Shown here: piece after piece, positions 1-4,891 of the stretch
Numbering within the stretch: the first letter of the stretch is position 1
Layout of the letters: each line of letters begins with the position of its first letter
Origin: Candidatus Woesearchaeota archaeon
Lineage (GTDB): Archaea; Nanobdellota; Nanobdellia; Woesearchaeales; GW2011-AR9
DNA length: 5,083 bases
Direction: 5' to 3'
Assembly (NCBI GenBank): GCA_016179995.1
Contig: JACPCC010000123.1
Location: 1-5,083 of the forward strand
Translations under genes and position numbers: made by a program
The notes under the pieces: generated by a model
What the model saw: only the letters and a program-made list of their open reading frames with translations
The model's database searches: none
What the model was told of the DNA's origin: nothing

Positions 1-695
1 TACCATGGTGCATCGGTCTCGGTTAATAATTGTTTAATATCAACCATCTGCACTAAGGTTTGAAAATGCTGTAATTTAATAATATTAGGTGGAATAGAAA
101 AATAATAACCCAATTTTGCAGCACGTTCAATCAATCTTTTATTACCGGAAAAACAGTGTAAATCTACTTTAATCTCTTGGTTTTTAATCTCTTCTTCCAA
201 AATATCTAAACATTCTTTCTCAGCTTTGCGTGAATGAATTACTAATGGTTTTTTAATTGAAATGGCAAATTGAATAATCTTGCGAAAATTAGACGCCTGT
301 TTTTCAAACGTCTCTTCTTTCTTAGCCCAATGAAAGTCCATACCAACTTCACCAATAGAAACTACTAAATCTTGGCCGTCTTTATCTTTAGATTCATAAA
401 TTGCCTGCTTAATAAAAGCAAATTCTTCTTCTAAGCTTATTTTATCAGGATAACGAGGCAATCCAGTTTCCCCTTCTGAAAGACCTAAGGCATCAATAGG
501 ATAAATCCCCAAACTAGCCCGCAAAATTAAAGGATGTTTTCTTACTAGTTCCATCACTTCCCTATTTGCGGGTGGATTAACTCCGGAAGTAACAATAGCA
601 CTAACCCCCGCTTCCTCGGCTCTTTTCAGTACCTCAGCCATCTGGCTTTGGAAATACTCATGGTTCAAATGACAATGCACGTCGACTAGTTTCAT
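1..695 (-). CDS. TatD-family metal-dependent hydrolase (C-terminus cut by window edge)
   Basis: The 231 codons visible encode a TIM-barrel amidohydrolase of the TatD family, cytoplasmic enzymes generally acting as metal-dependent DNases or phosphodiesterases. The expected metal ligands are all readable: H7 and H9 in VDVHCHL, E116 in IGEVGMDF, H154 in VIHSR, H180 in HCFSG and D228 in TETDAPW. The family usually has about 255-265 residues; here the last ligand lies near residue 228, so the full protein is probably somewhat longer and several tens of residues lie off the left edge. The extra length sits at about residues 71-108, between GIYP and the GE motif, which is longer than in E. coli TatD by my recollection. 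The common GxHP histidine is Tyr65 here. The ATG at 693-695 is chosen because the protein then begins five residues before HCHL, as is usual. No Shine-Dalgarno site is seen. The gene is transcribed divergently from taw1. Family assignment is secure; the substrate is not. Confidence 0.93.
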   Translation of the reverse strand, partial: MKLVDVHCHLNHEYFQSQMAEVLKRAEEAGVSAIVTSGVNPPANREVMELVRKHPLILRASLGIYPIDALGLSEGETGLPRYPDKISLEEEFAFIKQAIYESKDKDGQDLVVSIGEVGMDFHWAKKEETFEKQASNFRKIIQFAISIKKPLVIHSRKAEKECLDILEEEIKNQEIKVDLHCFSGNKRLIERAAKLGYYFSIPPNIIKLQHFQTLVQMVDIKQLLTETDAPW

Positions 696-698
696 GGT

Positions 699-732
699 AA
701 TAAATAATAAATAATCATAAATAATTATAAAT
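699..732. repeat. AT-only imperfect tandem repeat in the divergent promoter region
   Basis: The segment consists of imperfect repeats of a TAATAAA/ATAAAT unit, with only one C in 34 bases. It fills the space between the TatD start codon and the taw1 promoter. It probably reflects low-complexity promoter sequence that melts easily and holds TATA-like elements. It has no coding capacity. Confidence 0.6.
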
Positions 733-735
733 CAT
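720..735 (-). promoter_or_regulatory. Candidate TATA box for the TatD-family gene
   Basis: On the minus strand the segment reads GATTTATAATTAT, a reasonable archaeal TATA-like element centred about 33 bases before the ATG at 695. Transcription would start only a few bases before the start codon, consistent with the missing Shine-Dalgarno site. The surrounding sequence is a run of ATAAAT/TAATAAA repeats, so the exact box cannot be fixed by eye. Confidence 0.35.
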
Positions 736-750
736 CAAAACAGCCACAAG

Positions 751-763
751 TTTTTAAAATATA
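751..763 (+). promoter_or_regulatory. Candidate TATA box for taw1
   Basis: The sequence TTTTTAAAATATA resembles an archaeal TATA box and is centred about 25 bases upstream of the taw1 ATG at 782. Archaeal transcription usually starts about 25 bases after the box, which puts the start site at or next to the ATG and implies a leaderless transcript. No Shine-Dalgarno-like sequence precedes the ATG, in agreement. Confidence 0.5.
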
Positions 764-781
764 TGCTTTTTAATTGAAACT

Positions 782-1924
782 ATGCTCACACCACAAGCCA
801 AATTAGAACTAGAAAAACAACACTATCGCATTGTTGGTAGCCATAGCGCTGTAAAAACCTGCGGCTGGACTAAGTCCATGATTCGCGGACAAGGCGGGTG
901 TTATAAATTAAAATTTTATGGCATCATGAGCAACCAATGCATGCAAATGACTACTTCTATTAGTTGTGCTAATCGTTGTACATTCTGCTGGCGCGGTTAT
1001 AAAGCCCCGGTAAGTAAAGAATGGGCTTGGCAAGTAGATGACCCACAATACATACTAGAAAATAGTATAGAACAACACCTTAAATTATTAGCTGGATTTG
1101 GCGGTTCTTCTAAAGCTAATAAACGTTCTTTTGCAGCTTCTAAAGAAGTAAAGCATGTAGCATTATCATTAACTGGAGAACCAATAACTTACCCTAAGAT
1201 GAATGAATTAGTGCATAAGTTTCATGAACAAGGCATTTCTACATTCATTGTTACTAATGCACAATATCCAGAGGCTGTAAAAAGCCTGGCCCCCATAACT
1301 CAACTTTATCTTAGCATAGATGCTCCAACTAAAGAATTATTGAAAGAAGTAGATCAACCTTTATTTCCTGATTTTTGGGAAAGAACCAACCAATGTTTAG
1401 ACCTACTAGCGCAAAAAAAACAAAGAACTTGTATCAGATTAACAATAATCAAAGGAATAAATGATAAACACTTAAAAGAATATGCCGTCCTAATAAAGAA
1501 AGGCGATCCAGATTTCTTAGAGATAAAATCTTACATGTTTGTCGGAGAATCAAGAGAACGTTTGAAAGAAGAAAACATGCCTCTTCATGAAGAGATAATA
1601 GAATTCACAAAAGCCCTGCTAAAACATCTGCCTGAATATTCTTTAGTGACAGAACATATACCATCTAGGGTAGTAATGCTAGCCAAGAACAAATTTAAGA
1701 AAAAAGATGGATGGTACACTTGGATAGATTTTGATAAATTTAAGAGATTAGCTTTAAGTAGAAAATATTTCTCTGCTGATGATTATCTACTAAAAACACC
1801 TCAAACAGGTTTGAGCGGCAAAGGAACTTTAGACGAAATGCCAGTAGAGAAGAAAAAAAAATTCCTAGAAAGATATTCCAAATATAAAATTAACGAAGAA
1901 ACAGAAGAGAGGGATTTGGATTGA
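782..1924 (+). CDS. taw1: 4-demethylwyosine synthase (Taw1/TYW1 family, radical SAM)
   Basis: This enzyme builds the tricyclic 4-demethylwyosine base from N1-methylguanosine-37 of tRNA-Phe, using pyruvate and S-adenosylmethionine, in the cytoplasm. The 380-residue protein shows the radical SAM cluster motif C62-x3-C66-x2-C69 in SCANRCTFCW. The three cysteines for the second iron-sulfur cluster, C27, C40 and C53, have the 13-residue spacing known from archaeal Taw1. The lysine thought to hold pyruvate should be one of the two in CYKLKFYG (K42 or K44). A GEP motif (LTGEP, about 130-134) and the conserved KSYMFVGESRERL segment (about 249-261) follow. As in archaeal proteins, the flavodoxin domain of eukaryotic TYW1 is absent. 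The C-terminal 70 residues or so are rich in Lys and Glu and longer than in Pyrococcus. The start is supported by the TATA-like box 25 bases upstream and by alignment of the N-terminal QHYRIVGSHSAVK stretch. The pyrophosphatase-like gene follows 56 bases downstream. Confidence 0.96.
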   Translation: MLTPQAKLELEKQHYRIVGSHSAVKTCGWTKSMIRGQGGCYKLKFYGIMSNQCMQMTTSISCANRCTFCWRGYKAPVSKEWAWQVDDPQYILENSIEQHLKLLAGFGGSSKANKRSFAASKEVKHVALSLTGEPITYPKMNELVHKFHEQGISTFIVTNAQYPEAVKSLAPITQLYLSIDAPTKELLKEVDQPLFPDFWERTNQCLDLLAQKKQRTCIRLTIIKGINDKHLKEYAVLIKKGDPDFLEIKSYMFVGESRERLKEENMPLHEEIIEFTKALLKHLPEYSLVTEHIPSRVVMLAKNKFKKKDGWYTWIDFDKFKRLALSRKYFSADDYLLKTPQTGLSGKGTLDEMPVEKKKKFLERYSKYKINEETEERDLD

Positions 1925-1980
1925 TAAAGTAAGATTGACGAAGTTAATTTATCTAGTGATATACAAACCAGAAGTTCAAA

Positions 1981-2343
1981 ATGCATCATTCACAACAATA
2001 CTTAGGCAAAACAGTAAGTGTAAAAATAGACCGCGCCTTAGGTAGTAAACACCATAAATATGGATTTATTTATCCCATCAATTATGGGTTTATAGAAGGA
2101 ACAAAAGCACCTGATAAAAGTGAACTAGATGCTTATGTTTTAGGAATATTCGAACCTGTTGAAAGTTTTAATGGTAAATGTATCGCCATTATCCACAGAA
2201 CCAACGATGAAGATGATAAATTAGTAGTAGTTCCAAATGGTAAAAAATATTCAGAGAAACAAATACGTGCTTTAACGGAGTTCCAAGAAAGATTTTTTAA
2301 ATCGAGAATAATAACATTTAAAGCAGTTAAAAAGGATAATTAA
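1981..2343 (+). CDS. Short family I inorganic pyrophosphatase-like protein
   Basis: The 120-residue protein matches the core of family I soluble pyrophosphatases, which hydrolyse pyrophosphate to two phosphates. Visible family features are DR at 17-18, YPINYGFIEGT at 31-41, a DKSELD segment at 45-50 in place of the classical DGDPLD, and DDKLVVVP at 78-85. By my alignment with the E. coli enzyme, metal-binding aspartates equivalent to D65, D70 and D102 remain (D45, D50, D78), while D67 is replaced by Ser47. The usual length is about 170-180 residues. The N-terminal strand region carrying catalytic Glu/Lys and the C-terminal Tyr-Lys pair are not evident. Similar short proteins from other prokaryotes are, as I recall, labelled inorganic pyrophosphatase, so this looks like a distinct compact subfamily, not a broken gene. 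It may be co-transcribed with taw1; a weak TATA-like TTAATTTAT lies at about 1944-1952. Activity is uncertain. Confidence 0.82.
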   Translation: MHHSQQYLGKTVSVKIDRALGSKHHKYGFIYPINYGFIEGTKAPDKSELDAYVLGIFEPVESFNGKCIAIIHRTNDEDDKLVVVPNGKKYSEKQIRALTEFQERFFKSRIITFKAVKKDN

Positions 2344-2355
2344 ACCAGAATCAAA

Positions 2356-3555
2356 TCACTCTCTTGCCCCTTCTAACTTAGCATGAACTTTATACAACTG
2401 TGCAGCTAAAAGATAAGCACTTGATTTAATAAATTCAATATTCAATTCCGGTCTTTGTGGAACTGTGTCCAAACAAACTATTTTAGTAATATAATCTCTT
2501 TTATTTGCTTTTTCATACTGTTCAGGCATTGTTACAGCATGAGTGGTCCAAAGTTCTACTTTTGCTCCTTTTTCGGAAGTCTTGGAGCTAGAACACATAT
2601 CATCAATAATGATATAAACACCTTTGGGATCAATATTATCTTCACGAATCTGACTAAAGTCTTTAAATTTAGATGAGGAATCAATATAAGTACTTCTAGT
2701 CTTATCTTTATAAGCAATTAAAGAATAAGCATCCTCTGTAGATAACTCAGTAAAAGCCCTTTCCACAAAATTTTCTACACGATGTTCTGTACCGTCATCA
2801 ACAGAAATTACATAAAAATGTCCTTTATGTGATTCTTTCATGGATAAAAATCTTTCTTGAAATGGCCTCAAATGCTTCAATACTTCTTTTGCTTTGGTTT
2901 TATCTTCTAACCCCAACTTATATGGATTTATAGCTCTGGCAGATTGAAATGGGTTGATGGAATGAAAATCTATCCCTAACTCTTCTGCAATCTGTTTAAC
3001 TTTATCTGAATGCGGGTCAATAGTAATTAAAGAGCTAAGATTATCACGATTGAAATCTGTCATCATTTTTCTTAATGAATCAAACTGAAAAAATCCATCT
3101 TTACGATATTTTTCAATACTATGAGAGCGAACATAAGCCAAATAAGGCGTAACTAAAGTTCGATGGAGGGTCTCAGTATTACTGACTAAATCTAAAAATC
3201 CACGAAGGGTCATCAGATGATCATTCACCGAAACTATCTGCTCACTACCCTCTGAAAGCTTGCGGTTAGGAGTTAGCATATGCTCTATCAAAACTACATG
3301 TGTTCCTCTAACTTCATCATACAATTGATTTCGGCCGATATCAGCATTTACTTCAGCATCGGCAAAATAGTCTCCCACCAAATGATGTGTATGATTCTTA
3401 GAAATGCCAGGAGCTATTTTTTTTCTTTGAGAACTAAATAATATTTCTACTTTACCTTCAAGCCCATGATCTTTTCTTAAAATCTGCCCTACTTCTTTAG
3501 TTAGCTTAACGGTTTCAGCAGAAGAACAAGGAATCAACAAAAGCTTAGTAGCCAT
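2356..3555 (-). CDS. Divergent ribose-phosphate pyrophosphokinase (PRPP synthetase) family protein
   Basis: The family transfers pyrophosphate from ATP to ribose 5-phosphate, giving PRPP for nucleotide, His and Trp synthesis in the cytoplasm. The 399-residue protein retains the order of family landmarks: FADAEVNADI (64-73) for the FPDGE segment, PYLAYVRSHS (137-146) for PYFGYARQDR, ITIDPHS (177-183) for the DLH motif, a VISVDDGTEHRVENF segment (249-263) for the SPDxGG region, KDKTR (283-287) for the KRR catalytic loop, and IIIDDMCSSSKT (315-326) for the PRPP-binding loop. It is longer than the usual 290-320 residues, with extra sequence near 1-58 and about 200-245. The PRPP loop has Cys-Ser-Ser-Ser-Lys-Thr where most enzymes have a Thr-Ala-Gly-Thr type sequence, and the pyrophosphate-loop arginines are partly changed. 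The ATG at 3553-3555 is supported by a TATA-like box about 28 bases upstream. The stop is 12 bases from the converging pyrophosphatase-like gene. The family is clear; canonical activity is likely but not certain. Confidence 0.85.
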   Translation of the reverse strand: MATKLLLIPCSSAETVKLTKEVGQILRKDHGLEGKVEILFSSQRKKIAPGISKNHTHHLVGDYFADAEVNADIGRNQLYDEVRGTHVVLIEHMLTPNRKLSEGSEQIVSVNDHLMTLRGFLDLVSNTETLHRTLVTPYLAYVRSHSIEKYRKDGFFQFDSLRKMMTDFNRDNLSSLITIDPHSDKVKQIAEELGIDFHSINPFQSARAINPYKLGLEDKTKAKEVLKHLRPFQERFLSMKESHKGHFYVISVDDGTEHRVENFVERAFTELSTEDAYSLIAYKDKTRSTYIDSSSKFKDFSQIREDNIDPKGVYIIIDDMCSSSKTSEKGAKVELWTTHAVTMPEQYEKANKRDYITKIVCLDTVPQRPELNIEFIKSSAYLLAAQLYKVHAKLEGARE

Positions 3556-3576
3556 AAGTATTTTGAAAAGAATAGA

Positions 3577-3590
3577 TTTTAAATATATTT
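3577..3590 (-). promoter_or_regulatory. Candidate TATA box for the PRPP synthetase-like gene
   Basis: On the minus strand this reads AAATATATTTAAAA, a good archaeal TATA-like element centred about 28 bases before the ATG at 3555. The spacing predicts a transcript starting within a few bases of the ATG. No Shine-Dalgarno site is visible in the intervening bases. It suggests the gene has its own promoter and does not depend on the upstream cupredoxin locus. Confidence 0.5.
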
Positions 3591-3648
3591 AGAGAGTAGA
3601 AAATAGAGGTTAAAAATAGAGATAAATATCATTAAGATATAAACCAAG

Positions 3649-3665
3649 TTAAAAAATAAAAAATT
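3649..3665 (-). terminator. Candidate oligo-T terminator after the cupredoxin locus
   Basis: On the minus strand the sequence is AATTTTTTATTTTTTAA, two six-base T runs about 40-50 bases after the cupredoxin stop codon. Archaeal RNA polymerase commonly stops at such T-rich tracts without a hairpin. It lies between the cupredoxin stop and the promoter of the next minus-strand gene, where a terminator would be expected. Confidence 0.45.
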
Positions 3666-3703
3666 AGTTGAAAATATTCTAATAATTACAATGATAGAAT
3701 TAT

Positions 3704-3979
3704 CTATTTTACTATTACCTTACCCTTCATAGAAGGATGGGGCTGGCAATAATATCCATATTCTCCCGATTTTTCAAACTTATAGCTCCAACTTTTTTCT
3801 TGTGCTAATAATTTAGAATTAAACAAATCATCATCGGAAGTAACCGTATGTCTAGTTGAATCATAATTAGTCCAATTAACAATATCACCTACTGTAATAG
3901 TTATAGAGTTTGGCTTGAAAGAAAAACTCTTAATATCTACATTGACTATAACAGACGTGTTAATTGGTTGAGTACTTCT
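3704..3979 (-). pseudogene. Cupredoxin (plastocyanin/amicyanin-like) domain, out of frame with its signal peptide
   Basis: This open stretch of about 90 codons encodes a complete small blue-copper domain that would carry electrons outside the membrane. It begins after an in-frame TGA at 3980-3982 and runs to TAG at 3704-3706. Counting from the AGT codon at 3974-3976, the domain includes IKSFSFKPNSITITVGD (15-31), VNWTN (33-37), H43 in RHTVTSDD and C77/H80/M83 in YYCQPHPSMKG. His plus Cys-x2-His-x2-Met is the full type 1 copper ligand set with amicyanin-like spacing. The frame has no ATG, GTG or TTG before the domain, so it lacks a start of its own. The signal peptide and linker lie in the overlapping frame at 3946-4170. 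One extra A after the GTA codon at 3973-3975 would join them into a protein of about 155 residues. The domain call is strong; whether the break is a real mutation, a sequence error or recoding is unknown. Confidence 0.85.
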
Positions 3980-4170
3980 TCACTGATTACTTCTTCACTG
4001 ATTACTTCTTCTCTGATTGTTTCTTTTCCAAGAGGTTCTTCTGAAGTTGACTTTTCACTGGTCATTTGTTTTTTTTCGTCTAATAATTTAACAGAAGTAC
4101 AAGAAAAAAGACCCATAACCAGAAGTATAAGAAGTCCTAAAAATAAAGTTAAAATAATTGTTTTTTTCAT
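3946..4170 (-). CDS. Lipoprotein signal peptide and acidic linker of the frameshifted cupredoxin
   Basis: The 74-codon frame begins with a signal peptide: MKK, then a hydrophobic stretch (about 4-22) ending in LFSC, where C24 fits a lipobox cysteine for lipid anchoring on the outer face of the membrane. After it comes a Ser/Thr/Glu/Lys-rich linker with three tandem EEVIS-type units (about 54-66), a typical flexible spacer before a surface domain. The frame then runs eight further codons (LNQLTRLL) to a TAG inside the cupredoxin coding region. The abrupt ending and the overlap with a start-less cupredoxin frame show that this is the 5' part of that gene and not an independent peptide. The start is the only ATG placed before the signal peptide. 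It is transcribed divergently from prefoldin. If translated as it stands, it would yield a short anchored peptide with no domain. Confidence 0.75.
   Translation of the reverse strand: MKKTIILTLFLGLLILLVMGLFSCTSVKLLDEKKQMTSEKSTSEEPLGKETIREEVISEEVISEEVLNQLTRLL
3968..4026 (-). repeat. 15-base in-frame tandem repeat in the lipoprotein linker
   Basis: Two exact copies of a 15-base unit (GAAGAAGTAATCAGT on the minus strand) lie at 3982-3996 and 3997-4011. They are flanked by diverged copies at 4012-4026 and about 3968-3981. They encode the EEVIS units of the linker. Because the unit is a multiple of three, changes in copy number would alter linker length without shifting the frame. The apparent one-base loss falls in the last copy, where GTAATC is expected and GTACTC is found. 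Confidence 0.85.
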
Positions 4171-4199
4171 TTTGTTCTTTAGGTTTAATCCTAATTTAG

Positions 4200-4227
4200 A
4201 TTAAAGCAAGTATGAATTAAAGCAAGT
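4200..4227. repeat. 12-base direct repeat upstream of the cupredoxin lipoprotein
   Basis: The sequence ATTAAAGCAAGT occurs exactly at 4200-4211 and again at 4216-4227, a 16-base period. It lies 30-57 bases before the lipoprotein start codon and just downstream of the minus-strand TATA-like box, around the expected transcription start. Such placement fits an operator for a regulator binding in tandem, though chance similarity in AT-rich DNA is possible. Confidence 0.55.
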
Positions 4228-4228
4228 G

Positions 4229-4244
4229 TTTATTATATATTAAA
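4229..4244 (-). promoter_or_regulatory. Candidate TATA box for the cupredoxin lipoprotein
   Basis: On the minus strand the segment reads TTTAATATATAATAAA. A start about 25 bases downstream would fall near 4210, inside the 12-base direct repeat, and give a leader of about 40 bases. That is longer than for the other genes here. A weaker AT-rich candidate nearer the ATG (about 4192-4204) cannot be excluded. Confidence 0.4.
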
Positions 4245-4312
4245 GTTTCCATCATCTCAAAGGATTATTTAATGGTATCAATCAGTTCCATCTGCATAAT
4301 TACATCCAAAAA

Positions 4313-4321
4313 CCTTATAAA
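4313..4321 (+). promoter_or_regulatory. Isolated TATA-like box within the intergenic region
   Basis: CCTTATAAAAA here is close to the archaeal TATA consensus and is preceded by a purine-rich stretch (CCAAAAA) that could act as a BRE. It lies about 120 bases before the prefoldin start, so a transcript would have a leader near 100 bases or be a separate small RNA. Support is sequence resemblance only. Confidence 0.3.
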
Positions 4322-4370
4322 AAATGCCCCTAATCGATAAAAACAAGCATTGAAAATAGTGAATTAACTT

Positions 4371-4386
4371 AAATAAATATATAATA
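4371..4386 (+). promoter_or_regulatory. Candidate TATA box for the prefoldin-ftsY operon
   Basis: The segment AAATAAATATATAATA is AT-rich and TATA-like. It would place transcription start near 4405 and leave a leader of roughly 35-40 bases. A second possibility lies within the TATAGTAAT tandem repeat about 20-30 bases before the ATG, which would give a leaderless mRNA. The choice cannot be made from sequence alone. Confidence 0.35.
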
Positions 4387-4410
4387 AAGATAGAATAAAA
4401 CTACTATTAT

Positions 4411-4428
4411 TATAGTAATTATAGTAAT
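4411..4428 (+). repeat. 9-base tandem repeat before prefoldin alpha
   Basis: TATAGTAAT is present twice in direct succession (4411-4419 and 4420-4428), ending 13 bases before the prefoldin ATG. It overlaps the position where a TATA box for a leaderless transcript would lie. It may be a regulatory or promoter element, or simply a short duplication in AT-rich DNA. Confidence 0.5.
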
Positions 4429-4441
4429 AAAAGCATTAGAA

Positions 4442-4891
4442 ATGAACAAAATGAGAAAAATGACTAAAACAACTAAGAAATCAAATCCAGAAGAAATGCA
4501 GCAGAAATACATGCATTTCCAAATGCTGCAAGAACAGATAGAAAAGATTGCTGAGCAAGCAGCTTATCTCAATCAGCGCAATATGGAGCTAGAAAGCACT
4601 CAAGAAGCTCTAAAAGAATTAGCAAAAACTAATTTGCAGACTGAAATACTAGCCCCCGTAGCCGATGGGATTTACTTCAAATCTTCATTAAAAGACAATC
4701 AAAAATTAATTATCAGCGTTGGTGCTAATACCACTGTAGAAAAGTCCATCTCTGAAACGTTAGAAATGCTCAGTGAACAAAAAAATGAATTAACATTAAA
4801 AATAATGGAAGCTGAAGCTGTGATGCAGGAAATGCAGCAGCAAGCTGTCAAATTATACCAGGAAGTCGAAGAACATGTTCAGCAAGCTTAA
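4442..4891 (+). CDS. pfdA: Prefoldin alpha subunit (GimC alpha)
   Basis: Prefoldin is a cytoplasmic hexamer of two alpha and four beta subunits that captures unfolded proteins and passes them to the group II chaperonin (thermosome). The 149-residue protein has the alpha-subunit plan: an N-terminal coiled-coil helix (about 17-64), a central beta-hairpin section (about 69-102, with APVADGIYFKSSLKDNQKL and SVGANTTVEKS matching the family), and a C-terminal coiled coil (about 103-148). Length is normal for the family. The N-terminus is basic (MNKMRKMTKTTKKS) and contains two more possible starts, M4 and M7, so the exact start is uncertain; the first ATG is kept because nothing upstream favours another. 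No clear Shine-Dalgarno site is seen. The gene overlaps ftsY by 17 bases, an arrangement widely conserved in archaea and pointing to one transcript. The beta subunit is not in this window. Confidence 0.93.
   Translation: MNKMRKMTKTTKKSNPEEMQQKYMHFQMLQEQIEKIAEQAAYLNQRNMELESTQEALKELAKTNLQTEILAPVADGIYFKSSLKDNQKLIISVGANTTVEKSISETLEMLSEQKNELTLKIMEAEAVMQEMQQQAVKLYQEVEEHVQQA

Larger units (their letters stand above)
4171..4441. other. Divergent intergenic region between the cupredoxin lipoprotein and prefoldin alpha
   Basis: No convincing gene is seen on either strand in these 271 bases. The longest ATG frames I could read by eye are about 10-22 codons and resemble nothing. The region holds a 12-base direct repeat (4200-4227), a minus-strand TATA-like box (4229-4244), two plus-strand TATA-like boxes (near 4313-4321 and 4371-4386) and a 9-base tandem repeat (4411-4428). 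It is long for a window whose other gaps are 12-149 bases. It could hold regulatory sites or a small RNA, but I see no clear RNA fold. Confidence 0.6.

Noticed and set aside
699..732. AT-rich repeats as a CRISPR array or replication origin
   Set aside because: There are no spacer-repeat units and no origin recognition boxes or Orc1/Cdc6 gene nearby; it is better seen as low-complexity promoter DNA.
1852..1862. Nine-base A run in taw1 as a possible phase-variable site
   Set aside because: The frame is intact through the run and encodes a Lys-rich stretch expected in AT-rich DNA; nothing suggests switching.
1801..1989. Minus-strand open frame of 62 codons across the end of taw1
   Set aside because: It is antisense to the conserved taw1 C-terminus, is rich in Ser, Leu and Phe as expected from reversed Lys/Glu codons, and has no family resemblance.
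2455..2676. Plus-strand open frame of 73 codons inside the PRPP synthetase gene
   Set aside because: It lies opposite the conserved C-terminal domain, including the PRPP loop, and its Phe/Ile-rich sequence looks like a reading shadow.
3946..3982. Programmed -1 frameshift as the explanation of the split cupredoxin
   Set aside because: No classical slippery heptamer or evident downstream stem is seen in the overlap, so a one-base loss or sequence error is preferred, though recoding is not formally excluded.
3968..4204. Plus-strand open frame of 78 codons with SLITS repeats
   Set aside because: It is the antisense of the lipoprotein signal peptide and its tandem repeat; the minus-strand reading gives a coherent signal peptide and linker.
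4272..4340. 22-codon ATG frame in the intergenic region
   Set aside because: It is too short, has no recognisable ribosome binding site or family features, and its length is expected by chance.
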